Assembly: GCF_008704795.1 (NCBI RefSeq)
Contig: NZ_CP023690.1
Location: 7,078,501-7,142,500, forward strand
DNA from: Streptomyces spectabilis
GTDB lineage: Bacteria > Actinomycetota > Actinomycetes > Streptomycetales > Streptomycetaceae
DNA: 64,000 bases
Reading direction: 5' to 3'
How positions within the stretch are numbered: the first letter of the stretch is position 1; the number at the start of each line of letters is the position of its first letter. A program made the translations under genes and the position numbers. Below, piece after piece: positions 6,674 to 15,516 of the stretch. The notes beneath the pieces are model-generated. The model had not been told where the DNA came from. It did not search any database and saw nothing but the letters and a program-made list of their open reading frames with translations.

Positions 6674-9415
6674 GTGTACCACCACATTCGCGTCGCGGCC
6701 TACGAACCCGACCCGCTCCACGGACCCTGGCGGGAGGAGATGAAAGTGCTGCGGCTTGGCGAGGACCTGCACGCCGAGCTCGCCGGGATGCACGCCGAGG
6801 CGGACAAGAACTCCGTCCACCCCCGCCGGCTCCCCGTGCGCAGGCTCAACTCCCTGCTCCAGGCGATGGCGCCAGGCGTCATCGCGACCGGCCGCAACGC
6901 CGGGACGGATGGCCGTCTGCCGTGGCTCTACGCGCGGGAAGCCGTCCCACCGGACTTGCTGGCCCCGGTGGTAGGAGCTTGGGCGGCGGGCATGCACCGG
7001 GAGGACGACGACTCGGAGGGCGCCGATCTCGAGGAGAGGCTCCGCTCCGGTGACCCGGCCGAGACGGTACGTCTGCCCCACTGGGAGACGGAACTGATCG
7101 ATCTCGCCGAGAGCGTGCTCTCGGCGGGCGGAACCGCCGAACCCGCCGCGCGGCTCTACAGCCTGCTGCCCGAGTGGATCTCCTTCCGGCTGGCCGCCCG
7201 GACGTTCCGCACGGGCGGCACCACACTCCACTTCCGCGTCGAGAGCTCGGGTGACGGCGCGCGACTTGTCTCCTGGCCGCCTCAGCGATACGAGCGCCGA
7301 CGGCAGACCTGGTACTACTCGGCCTGCCTCACCATCACCGTCCACACCGTGCCGTTCGCCCCGCGGTTCCGCGTCCATGTGTCCACCCAGGTACGCCGGT
7401 GGGCCACCCGACTGGATGTACGCCCCCACCAGCTCGGCGGTACGACTGTCCTGCTCGACGCTCCACTGCCGTGGCCGGAAGGGCCGGACCGGGGCCACCG
7501 GCTGATGGTGAACACGCTGGGCTACGACCGGCGGTCGAAGGAACTGGCCTGGCGCCGACACAGCCCCGCACCGCTCGTGCCCGAGCTGGACATCGTGCGC
7601 AACTATCCCCGGCCCGAAGCGCTCTTCTCCGACCCCGAACGCTGGATCAACGGCTCCGGGGACGTGGCCGCCGGCATCGTCTACCACCCGTCGATCGGCC
7701 CGCACGAGGTCGGACCCGGGCTCATGCCACGGGAGCGGGCGGATCTGGACGCCTGGGTCGAGGAAGGGCTGCGCCCCCTGCTGACCCGGGTCCCCGACCT
7801 CACGCGCGTCACCCGGAGCAACACACCCTCCCTGCTGCCCCGTTCCGGCGCCGGACGCGTCCCGAGCGTCCGTGACGCCCAGCTGGCTCTGCAACGGCGG
7901 GCGGCGCTGACACGCGCACTGAACGGCCGCCCCCTGGAGATCGACGTCTTCTGGCAGTCCCCGGAAACCCGTGAGGCGCTGCTCGCCGAGCTGCCCAAGC
8001 TCATTGGTCTTCCGGCCGGGCAGCAAGTGCCGTCGGCCGACGGGGAGACCTGGCAGTGGCAGTGCGAGGGGGTCGACATCCGCGTCCGGGCCCGGCCCGC
8101 GGGACCTTTGGCCGACGCCCTGCCGACCATCCGAGCCCGCGGGCGCCTCAGGGCCGTCCGGCTGGCCGAGGCCATCGAAGGGCGCTGCGGGCTCGTGGCG
8201 GACCGGGCGGACCCGCTCCTCGGCGGGGCCGGAGTCGTGATCACGGAGATCGCCGGCAAGGAGCGCTTCGCCGCCGTCCCGGACTCCGACCCCAAGCACG
8301 CGCTGCGCATCGCCTGGGCACGGCAGGGACGGCTGACCCAGTTCGTGAACTCGCCCGACGACACCGACAGCGCTCTGGAACACCGGGCCAGGTGGACCTG
8401 GCTGGACGCCTTCCGGCAGCTGGGCGCGATCAGCCCGCCCGCCCATCGGGTGGGAGCCGGCATTCCGGGCGACCTTCAGTACGCGGCGCTCTGGCTCGTA
8501 CGCCACACCAGGAAGGGGCCCACGCGATGCCCCGTCCACCGGCTGGTGGCGGTGCGGGTGCGCCCCGGGGACGGACCGGGCGTCATCGAGGGGTGGGACG
8601 CAGAACGAGCCGAATGGGTGCCGTATCCGAAGCTGTTGCTGCTGCTCTCCCAGGCACGGGAACCGGCGGCGAGCGGCGGGAAGGAGACCGGCACGGGGAA
8701 GCTCGTCGATGACTCGACAGCCCCGGGAGGATCCCGGCCCACTGCCCGCCCGGGCGTGGAGCAGGACAGGCAGCGGGAGACCGAGCGGCAGATCCGGGCA
8801 CTGCTCTTCCAGCTCCGCGACCGCCCGACGCTGCTGCTGGCGGACGCCGGCAATCTGCGCCAGTGTTGGCCTGGCCTGCGCAACGGTGCGCTGGACCGCG
8901 ACTTGCTCGGCTTCGGGGCCGAAGCCGCCCAGCGGCACACGCTCTACGGCCACGACCTGCGGGTGCTGCTCGTACGGGACGCCAACGCCCGGGGTGAAGT
9001 GGCGGAGTGGTACGCCCACGACACCGAGGACGGGGTGGGCTTCGCCGAGGGTGTGTGGGGGACGGCGGATACGGAGGGCCGTGTCTTCGCGAGTACGGCC
9101 TCGAAGCCGCACACGGTGGCGAAACTGCCGAAGGGGCTCATGAAGCTGGTGCCCACGGCACAGGGCCGGACAGCGCCCGGGAAGACTGCGTGGAACCCCG
9201 GGCAACTGGAGATCACCGTGCTCGGCTGTCTGTCGGAGAAGGCGCTGACGGACTCGGGGCGTGCGGGTGACCCGCCCGACCGGCCGGCGGAGTGGGCGAC
9301 GCTCGCGCACCAGCTGCGTTACCACGACGACTACCCGCCGCTCGCCCGGCCTCTCCCGCTGCACTGGGCGCGTCTCGCCGGTGAGTACGTGCTTCCGGTG
9401 GCCGGAACGAAGTAA
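6674..9415 (+). CDS. pPIWI-RE protein (prokaryotic PIWI/Argonaute-like, RNase H fold)
   Basis: This 913-residue protein starts at GTG 6674 behind a strong AGGAGG. Its N-terminus (YHHIRVAAYEP) and overall layout fit the pPIWI-RE family, named for conserved Arg and Glu in the PIWI domain. C-terminal landmarks are a core strand with Asp (LLLADAGNLRQCW, about 719-731), a strand with Arg (VLLVRDAN, about 762-769), a strand with Glu (QLEITVLG, about 843-850), and a closing LPLHWARLAGEYV segment that resembles the C-terminus of PIWI domains. Members are proposed to act with a DinG-like helicase and nuclease against invading nucleic acid, probably through R-loops or RNA/DNA duplexes. The helicase stop is 31 nt upstream, so it belongs to the same transcript. 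A frame runs further 5-prime to 6557, but the RBS and N-terminal match favour 6674. Confidence 0.88.
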   Translation: MYHHIRVAAYEPDPLHGPWREEMKVLRLGEDLHAELAGMHAEADKNSVHPRRLPVRRLNSLLQAMAPGVIATGRNAGTDGRLPWLYAREAVPPDLLAPVVGAWAAGMHREDDDSEGADLEERLRSGDPAETVRLPHWETELIDLAESVLSAGGTAEPAARLYSLLPEWISFRLAARTFRTGGTTLHFRVESSGDGARLVSWPPQRYERRRQTWYYSACLTITVHTVPFAPRFRVHVSTQVRRWATRLDVRPHQLGGTTVLLDAPLPWPEGPDRGHRLMVNTLGYDRRSKELAWRRHSPAPLVPELDIVRNYPRPEALFSDPERWINGSGDVAAGIVYHPSIGPHEVGPGLMPRERADLDAWVEEGLRPLLTRVPDLTRVTRSNTPSLLPRSGAGRVPSVRDAQLALQRRAALTRALNGRPLEIDVFWQSPETREALLAELPKLIGLPAGQQVPSADGETWQWQCEGVDIRVRARPAGPLADALPTIRARGRLRAVRLAEAIEGRCGLVADRADPLLGGAGVVITEIAGKERFAAVPDSDPKHALRIAWARQGRLTQFVNSPDDTDSALEHRARWTWLDAFRQLGAISPPAHRVGAGIPGDLQYAALWLVRHTRKGPTRCPVHRLVAVRVRPGDGPGVIEGWDAERAEWVPYPKLLLLLSQAREPAASGGKETGTGKLVDDSTAPGGSRPTARPGVEQDRQRETERQIRALLFQLRDRPTLLLADAGNLRQCWPGLRNGALDRDLLGFGAEAAQRHTLYGHDLRVLLVRDANARGEVAEWYAHDTEDGVGFAEGVWGTADTEGRVFASTASKPHTVAKLPKGLMKLVPTAQGRTAPGKTAWNPGQLEITVLGCLSEKALTDSGRAGDPPDRPAEWATLAHQLRYHDDYPPLARPLPLHWARLAGEYVLPVAGTK

Positions 9416-10483
9416 GCGGGGAGTACGTCATCCGCTTCCTGAGCGAGGTGCCGCCTGAATGGGGCGTCCCAAACGATCGACGCTGCTAAGGATCGATGCG
9501 TCCCTCGTGTGGGTGCCGAAGCATGCACCTGACCACGGTGGACGACGCCTAGTGCACTCCTTGCTGGGGTCGCTGGGCGTCATTGTTTTCTCCGCCGTGA
9601 CGCTCGTTTGACGCTCTTCGCGCCTGGTGGCTCCAAGGCGGAGACGAGAGACTGCACCTGACCTGCGGTTTTCTCTGAGCCCACCCGGGTGACATGCTTC
9701 CGATGACGCATCATGTTGAATGCGTCGCGATCCTTGAGCCCGCTAAGAAGGGCCGCTGACTTGCGCTTTCGCCTGGTGTGGCGAGACCTTGACGCTTGTT
9801 CTGGTGGGTCGTCGGGTGCTCTGTGTTGCTGGTCAGGCGCTCTGCTGACTACGTGAGTACGGTGGAGCGTTGAGGGTTCGTGACGCTGAGCGGTGCAGCG
9901 GTCCGGTGAGCGTGAGCTCAGTTGGCACGCTCTTGGGCGGCTGCTAATGGGCGTCTTCGTCGTCTTCGGTTTCGCCGTCACCTGGGTCGTGCAAGACCCT
10001 TGCCTCTTTCGAAGGGGTGCACCCTGGACCAGTCCCGGGTGCACCGTCCTAGACGCTTAGCCCGGCGGTGGTGTGGTCTCTGTGATCGTCTTCGGTTGCT
10101 CCTCGCTCATTCGAGGGAAGGGACAGCAGCGGATGCGATGCAGGGTGCGCGAGCCATTCACGGTCCAGGGCCCAGCTCGGCACTTACCGTGGCGCTCCTT
10201 GAACCGGGCCTCTTCCGCGTCCAGCGTTGCTGGGCAAACGGCTACAACCAGACCCCATAAGAGGAGTCACGCCGGACAATGACCCGTCGCCCGTGACGAA
10301 CGCCGTGGTGCACAGCGTTGTGAGACGTCCGAAGGAAACCATGCCCTGCATGAAGGGGCACTGACCGAGTGGGCAGGTCCTGAGGCTCGTAGCCAGTTCC
10401 GTTCGGCCAGCGCGCTGTGCGCGTCCATTGCTCTCCTTGCCGAGGCCGAGGAGGAGGGACGGAAGCCGGAGATCTGGTTCGGC
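9416..10483. other. About 1.07 kb without a recognisable gene
   Basis: Between the pPIWI-RE stop and the next coding-like segment neither strand gives a convincing protein. Open frames are short, rich in Arg and Ser, and lack ribosome binding sites. The composition is visibly less G/C-rich than the flanks. The segment holds the paired GGTGCACC palindromes (listed separately). From about 10283 it holds the upstream, startless part of the DUF6907-like frame. It may be a decayed insertion, but no transposase motif or terminal repeat was found. Confidence 0.6.
10016..10045. promoter_or_regulatory. Two perfect GGTGCACC palindromes 22 bp apart (9-bp inverted arms)
   Basis: GGTGCACC occurs at 10016-10023 and 10038-10045. 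Extended by one base each way, the copies form a 9-bp inverted repeat (GGTGCACCC / GGGTGCACC) with a 12-nt spacer. The repeat can therefore be read either as two 8-bp dyads on the same helix face, like a dimeric-repressor operator, or as a hairpin. There is no U-tract, so it is a weak terminator candidate. No regulator gene is adjacent. Confidence 0.5.
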
Positions 10484-11047
10484 ATGTCAGGTGACTGGTG
10501 CGAACTGGATTTGCCGCAATTGGATGAAGTCGTAGAAGAGCTCGACGAGTACGTCGTAGCTCTGCGCGCGCTCAGGTACCGCTACGCCGCCGCGCTCGCC
10601 GGCGTGACCTTGGCGAGCCACCGCTGGGAGGGGCGCGCCACCCGTCGCCCCGTGGAGATCACTGCTCTGTGCCCGCCCTGGTGCGCATCCCGTGCTGACG
10701 GTCACGGCGCTGAGGTGCTGGCCGACCGCTGCCACTTCGGTGAGGAGCGCATTGTCGAGCTGAGCCGTGACCATGGCGACGTTGAGCCCAGCGAGCTCCA
10801 GGTGATGCTCGAGCAGGCGCCCTTCATGCGCACCCCGGGGGTGAGCCTTGTCAACGAAGGCCGCAGCGGGACGTACGGGCGAATGTCCCTTCCTGAAGCC
10901 AGGCGCGCTGGACGCGGTCCAGGCGGACATGAGGGCGAAGGTAGCGGAGGAACCACACCTCGACCTGCAGTCGAGCGGCTACGCGTTGGGGGACGCCGGT
11001 ACGGAGGGAGGCGCGTGGATCTGTGTACCTGCTGGTCTCACGCCTGA
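10484..11047 (+). CDS. DUF6907-like hypothetical protein, probably truncated or frameshifted
   Basis: The 187-residue frame contains TALCPPWCASRADGH, then an HFGEERIVELS segment, QVMLEQAPF and a late MSLPEARR. This order (CPxWC motif, His/Val-rich strand, LEQ, closing helix) resembles small Streptomyces proteins of the DUF6907 type. The same frame stays open and coding-like upstream to 10283 (for example LTEWAGPEARSQFRS) but has no usable start there. After about 10880 coding character moves to another frame (GAWICVPAGLTPELREEVV, up to 11147). The simplest reading is a gene damaged by at least one frameshift and a lost 5-prime end. Function unknown. Confidence 0.4.
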   Translation: MSGDWCELDLPQLDEVVEELDEYVVALRALRYRYAAALAGVTLASHRWEGRATRRPVEITALCPPWCASRADGHGAEVLADRCHFGEERIVELSRDHGDVEPSELQVMLEQAPFMRTPGVSLVNEGRSGTYGRMSLPEARRAGRGPGGHEGEGSGGTTPRPAVERLRVGGRRYGGRRVDLCTCWSHA

Positions 11048-11444
11048 ACTCCGTGAGGAGGTGGTAGGGGCCTGCTGGCAGCCGTTTTTGAGGGTACGAG
11101 TGGTGCCGACGAGCTTTCTGCTACTGAGGAACGTGCTCCAGGGGTGAGCGTCGCGCCCGACAGGATCGTGCAGGAGCGGAGCGGTTGCGGAACGCGTGGC
11201 CGTCGCGAACCTCCCTGCGCCCAGTGCTGGTTACGCGGAGCGTGATTCGTGCCGCTGGCGCAATGCGAACTCTCTTGGAACTGCTCTCTTCTGTGCCGGG
11301 CCCTGTGTCATCGGCTGGGAGCGATGGTTTACCCCGCGTCGTGTGACGGGGCCTTTCCGCCATGTGGAGTTGACGGGGGATCAAAGGTTTTTCAGGGCTG
11401 TAGCCGTGGCGATACAGTCCGGCAGTGACGAGGGAGGGGCTGAG
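11048..11444 (+). other. About 400 bp with no confident gene upstream of the STAND gene
   Basis: The first 100 bases carry the end of a coding-like frame (up to 11147) that may belong to the damaged DUF6907-like locus. The rest to 11444 leads into the STAND gene and probably holds its promoter. The STAND frame is open upstream to GTG 11196, but that extension lacks domain resemblance. No clear -35/-10 pair could be fixed. Confidence 0.5.
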
Positions 11445-13580
11445 GTGCTGGAGACGGTGGCGCTGAGTGCGCTGACCGCTTTTCTCACGGCCGCGTGGAA
11501 CGGCGCCGCGGGGGAGATAGGTAAGCAGACCCTCCTGTCGGCCGGGGCGTTGGCGAGGAGGACCTTGGGGCGGGAGACGCCACTGCCGACCGGCCTGGAG
11601 GAGTGGCAGACGCTGGCGGGCCAGGTACATGCGCGCCTGGGCCATGACCCCCGGCAGGCAGGTGAGTGGGCGCTCCTCGTACGAAGCTTTCCCGGCCAGG
11701 CGATGACTCTGACGCCGACGACCGGACTCCCGCCTGCGTCAAGGGACTTCACCAATCGCCAGCAGGCCCTGAAGCAGTTGAAGCGGGAGGCGACGCGCCG
11801 GGCCGCCGGGAGACCGCGCGTGGCCTTGCTCCACGGACCGCCGGGTATCGGCACCACCGCGGTGGCGCTGCACCTGGGTGCCGCGCTTCATGCCCGATTC
11901 CCCGACGGGCAGTTCTACGTCGATCTGCGGGACACCTCGGACGGGCCCGGCCCGGAGCCCGCCACGGTCCTGCTGCGTCTGCTGCGGCAGATGGGCGTCA
12001 CGGCGGAACGGATGCCACCCACCGCCTCTGGCCGCGAACAGCTCTATCGGCAGCTCACCGCGGGCCGCAGAGCCCTGGTGGTCGTCGATCACGCCTCCTC
12101 GGCGGCCCAGGTCCGCAGTCTGGTCCCGGCCACGCCTGATGTCTTCCTGTTGGTGATCGTCTCCGGCCGGCCCTTCGCGCTGGAGGCCGAACGCGTCGCT
12201 GTTCCTCCCCTGAGCGACCGGTACGCGGTGCAGTTGATTCGGAAGGTGGCCGGGCCGGAGAGCGTCGCGCGTGCCAAGGCTCGGATGCCGCACCTGCTCG
12301 CGCGGTGTGAGGGAAACGCCTTCGCGCTGAAGGCCGAGGCGCTGCGACTCCAGACCGAGCAGACCGAGCAGACGGGCCGGGGCGCTCCGGAGTCGAGGAC
12401 CAGAGAGCCGGGGCGTGATCCGGTGCGTGATTCCGTCCAGACCATCTGCGACCGTCTCCGGCCGGAGACGGCGCGGCTCATCCGGCTGACGGCACTGGGC
12501 GGTTGGCCCGCCATCGATGCCCGCCTCGCTGCCGCAGCCGCGGACACCGCGTCCGAAGACGCGGCGCGGATGCTCATCGAGGCAGCGGAGGCCCAACTCC
12601 TCGACCCGGTGGGGGACGAGCGCTACCGCTTCCGTCCCGAGGTGCGGCGCTACCTGACGGACACCGCGGGCCTCGAGCACGGCATCCCCGAGTGCTCCGC
12701 CGCCGTGGAGCGCGTGCTCGACTCCCTGCTCGACCGCGCCCTGCACGCGGCCCATGCCGCACTGCCGCAAAGCTGGCGCACCGAACCCGCGCCTGAGGGC
12801 GGGGGCGTCCACCGCGACGAGGCAGAGGGCGTGGCGGCCCTCGCGGCGGAGGCGGGCAATGTGGTCCGAGCGGTCTCCGTGGCAGTGGAGTACCAGCACT
12901 TTACGACCGCGCTGCGGCTGGCTCGGGCCCTGTGGCCGCTTCAACTGAAGGCCGGCTACTGGGACGAGGTGCTGCCCGCGCTGCGCGTTGCGGCGAGGTG
13001 CGCCGACGAACATCGGCCGTGCTCCCGCACCGCGGCCGGGCTCCACTTCCAACTCGGCCACTGCCTGGGAGAGCTCCAGCAGTGGGAGGAGGCCGAGAGC
13101 GAGGCGCGCGCGGCCCTCAGGTGTGAGCGCGCGGAAGGGCACGTACGCGGCGAGGCTTCGTCCGTCGAGTTGCTCGGCCTCTTGTCCCTCTACCAATGGC
13201 GCTACGAGGCCGCCGCCGAGCGGTTCGACGAGGCCGAGCGCGTCTACCGGCGGATTACCGCGGGGCAGGAGGGGGCGCGGGACGTGCCGCGTGCGCTCGC
13301 CCTGGTCGAGCGCCACCAGGGGCGTGCGCTGCGGGGGATGGGGCGGTTGGCGGAGTCGCGACGCCTGTTGGAGTCGGCGACGGACTCCTTCGCGGAGCAG
13401 GGAGAGAGCTACAACCGGGCACGCGCTCTCACCGATCTGGCGGAGACGCTCCTCGACGCGGGCGAGAACGCCGAAGCGCTGACGAGGATCACGGAGGCGG
13501 AGAGCCTGCTCACCCCCGCGGCCGCTCCGCACCTGCGGTACCTCGCCGGGCTCCGGTCGCGTGGCGAGGGCGGCCGCTAG
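11445..13580 (+). CDS. STAND-type NTPase/TPR protein with altered Walker A
   Basis: The 711-residue product has a helical N-terminal region (ALTAFLTAAWNGAAGE), an NB-ARC-like core and C-terminal tetratricopeptide-like helices (about 460-700). This resembles AfsR/STAND regulators without a DNA-binding domain. The nucleotide-binding loop reads GPPGIGTTAVAL, so the invariant Walker A Lys is Thr. The Walker B-like strand is ALVVVDHA and the sensor strand is LLVIVSGR. Loss of the Lys suggests weak or no ATP hydrolysis, leaving a scaffold or nucleotide-independent switch. GTG 11445 is chosen because GGAGGGG lies about 6 nt upstream. STAND proteins often serve in bacterial immunity; proximity to the pPIWI-RE island makes that plausible but unproven. 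Its 3-prime end overlaps the convergent neighbour by 4 bp. Confidence 0.8.
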   Translation: MLETVALSALTAFLTAAWNGAAGEIGKQTLLSAGALARRTLGRETPLPTGLEEWQTLAGQVHARLGHDPRQAGEWALLVRSFPGQAMTLTPTTGLPPASRDFTNRQQALKQLKREATRRAAGRPRVALLHGPPGIGTTAVALHLGAALHARFPDGQFYVDLRDTSDGPGPEPATVLLRLLRQMGVTAERMPPTASGREQLYRQLTAGRRALVVVDHASSAAQVRSLVPATPDVFLLVIVSGRPFALEAERVAVPPLSDRYAVQLIRKVAGPESVARAKARMPHLLARCEGNAFALKAEALRLQTEQTEQTGRGAPESRTREPGRDPVRDSVQTICDRLRPETARLIRLTALGGWPAIDARLAAAAADTASEDAARMLIEAAEAQLLDPVGDERYRFRPEVRRYLTDTAGLEHGIPECSAAVERVLDSLLDRALHAAHAALPQSWRTEPAPEGGGVHRDEAEGVAALAAEAGNVVRAVSVAVEYQHFTTALRLARALWPLQLKAGYWDEVLPALRVAARCADEHRPCSRTAAGLHFQLGHCLGELQQWEEAESEARAALRCERAEGHVRGEASSVELLGLLSLYQWRYEAAAERFDEAERVYRRITAGQEGARDVPRALALVERHQGRALRGMGRLAESRRLLESATDSFAEQGESYNRARALTDLAETLLDAGENAEALTRITEAESLLTPAAAPHLRYLAGLRSRGEGGR

Positions 13581-15278
13581 CAGGCCGTCACGGCCACCGG
13601 GTGCGTGCCCTGGGCAACATGTACCTGGAGCGTGGTGGCGCCTTCGCGCGGCACGCCGCCGTCGGCCAGCCACGCGCACAGCGCCGAGGCATACGCAGCC
13701 GGATCGGCGTCCGCGCCGGGGAGCGCGGACAGGTGGAGCAGACCGTGTTCCCGGCTGCGTACGGTGCAGGTGTCCGGACCGCTCACGTACGCGGCGAGCG
13801 CGCAGTGCGCATGCCGCGCCAGGGTCTCGGCCGTCCACACCGCGGGGCCGCCCAGGCGCGGGTCGTCCGCCGTCCCATTCCGCACGATGACGTCGGCGAG
13901 TTCCAGGCTGCCCGGATCCCGGGTCTCCTCGTGCACCGCGAGATGCACGTCACCGTCGGCGTCGTAGGGGTGCTCGGTGGCTCGCTCGACCACGACGTCG
14001 GTGCCGACGACGCGCGTGAGTACGCGGAGTGGAGCGGTCCGCCGTGGCGGGTCGTAGGGAGGCAGGGGCAGTGGTTCCAGCAGAGCCGGGGCAGCGGGCT
14101 CGGGAAGGTCCATCAAGGCGTAGAAGTGCTGCCGCAGGAGCGCCGCCGAGGCGCCTGGCGCCGAGGTGACGAACTCTCCGGGGTCGGCGGCCGACCGGTG
14201 CTCGGCCATCAGCCGCTCCACTTGAGGACGCAGTGGGCCGTACGGATCGAGCCGCGGTGCGTCCCGGACGAAGGAGGCGAGCGGCGCTTCGGGATCCAGC
14301 CGGTCCTTTCCTCCGGCCGCCATCAGCACCGGGAGGCCGAGGGCGGACGCGTAGTAGGAGACGGCGCCGAAGTCGCCGACGACCGCGTCGGCCGCGAGGA
14401 GGGCCTGCCGCCAGGCGTGCGCGGGGTCGATCAGGGTCAGCCCGCCGCGCAGGGCCCGGTCCAGCCAGGCGCGGACTTGGCCGGGGCCGTGTCCGTACCA
14501 GATGTTCGGATGCAGCACCGCGGCCAGCCGGTAGTCGTCGGCCGGCAACTCCGCGGTGAGCCGGGGGAGAAGGCCGGGAAAGACGTCGTGGTCACCGCCG
14601 CTGCCGAAGAAACCCTCGGGATTCCACGTGGAGTTCAGTACGACGAGCCGCTGGCCCCGTCGCACGCCCAGGGCCCGCCGGAAGCGGTCGCGGTACGGGC
14701 GCGCCGCGAGCATCCGGTCGAAGCAGGGGTCGCCGCCGAGTACGGAGACGTCTGCGGCTTCTGGGCATGCGCGACGCAACCGGTCCAGTTGCTCTGGGTG
14801 CGACAGTACGAGGCCGTCCATGAACGGCTTGCCGTCCGCCAACAGCCACTCGGGCGACAGACCGAACGTCGGCTCCCGGCTCCCGGCTCCCGGCTCCCGG
14901 CCTGGATAGCTTCTTAGTGTATCCAACCCCATGTGAAATAATGGATAGTTTGCCTTGAATAGAGGAGATCTCTCCGCCGAAGCTCGCGGATACCGCCAGG
15001 TCTACGGGTGTCGAAAGCGCTTGGTCCCAAGGCAGCACGGGAAGGCCCAAGCCGGCGGAGAGTTCCTCGATTCCGCCCTGAAAGGCAGAAGACCCGGTAG
15101 ACGTGATGAGGAGCTGCACGCGGAAGTCGTCGTGGAATAGCGGCAACACGTCCATGAGGCGGCCCGCGGAAGTGGCGTTGTGAATCACCAGCAGTACCCG
15201 ACGGCGAGCTGTACGGCTGGTCCAACGTTCCGATCCGATCCCGACCGGCACGCGTATCGGCAGGGGGTCAGCCCGCAC
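13577..15278 (-). pseudogene. Glycosyltransferase/CDP-glycerol-transferase-like gene split by a frameshift in a 7-bp repeat
   Basis: Translation starts at GTG 15278 behind AGGAGG and gives a Rossmann-like N-terminal half (VLLVIHNATSAGRLMD, ISHGVGYTKKL). The frame is lost at 14871-14898. A second frame then carries the C-terminal half (FGLSPEWLLADG, VLSHPEQLDRL, VVLNSTWNPEGFFG, LHPNIWYGHGP, AVVGDFGAVSYYAS), resembling the GT-B acceptor and nucleotide half of CDP-glycerol:glycerophosphotransferase-like proteins. The two frames differ by one base, and removing a single 7-bp unit joins them exactly. The gene is thus a fresh frameshift, a phase-off allele, or a sequencing error in a hard repeat. 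Everything else looks intact, arguing against old decay. Likely role if on: transfer in cell-wall or surface polymer synthesis. Substrate unknown. Confidence 0.72.
14871..14898. repeat. Tandem 7-bp repeat (GGCTCCC x4) inside a coding region
   Basis: Four perfect copies of GGCTCCC, followed by a partial GGC, lie at the junction of two reading frames of the glycosyltransferase-like gene. Seven is not a multiple of three, so each gain or loss of a unit changes the frame. Frame arithmetic shows that three copies (or six) join the N- and C-terminal frames, while four or five do not. Confidence 0.9.
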
Positions 15279-15516
15279 TTGTGCCCCTCCTGAGCGTGTG
15301 TGGTGCTATCGCGCGATCACTTTAACCGTGTCCTGTCATGCGAGGGCAGGAGCGAAGGCGTGATCAGCCAGGGGCCGTTCAGAGGAGTTCACCCGCTGCA
15401 CCGACTCGGGTGCCGCCACGGCTCGATTCAGGTTTGCGGCTCGGTGCGAGGCTGTCTCGTGGCCTCGGCCGTGGCGCTCATGGCCGAGCCGTCCTTGCGG
15501 TCTCGCTGATGTGCCC

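Noticed and set aside
6605..9364. Long open frame (about 919 codons) antisense to the pPIWI-RE gene
   Set aside because: It mirrors the codon bias of the plus-strand gene, is rich in Arg/Gly/Pro without domains, and has no ribosome binding site. It is a G/C-bias shadow.
9580..10044. Minus-strand frame of 154 residues, Lys/Arg/Ser-rich
   Set aside because: No ribosome binding site, no similarity that I recognise and poor codon bias. It was left as unassigned DNA.
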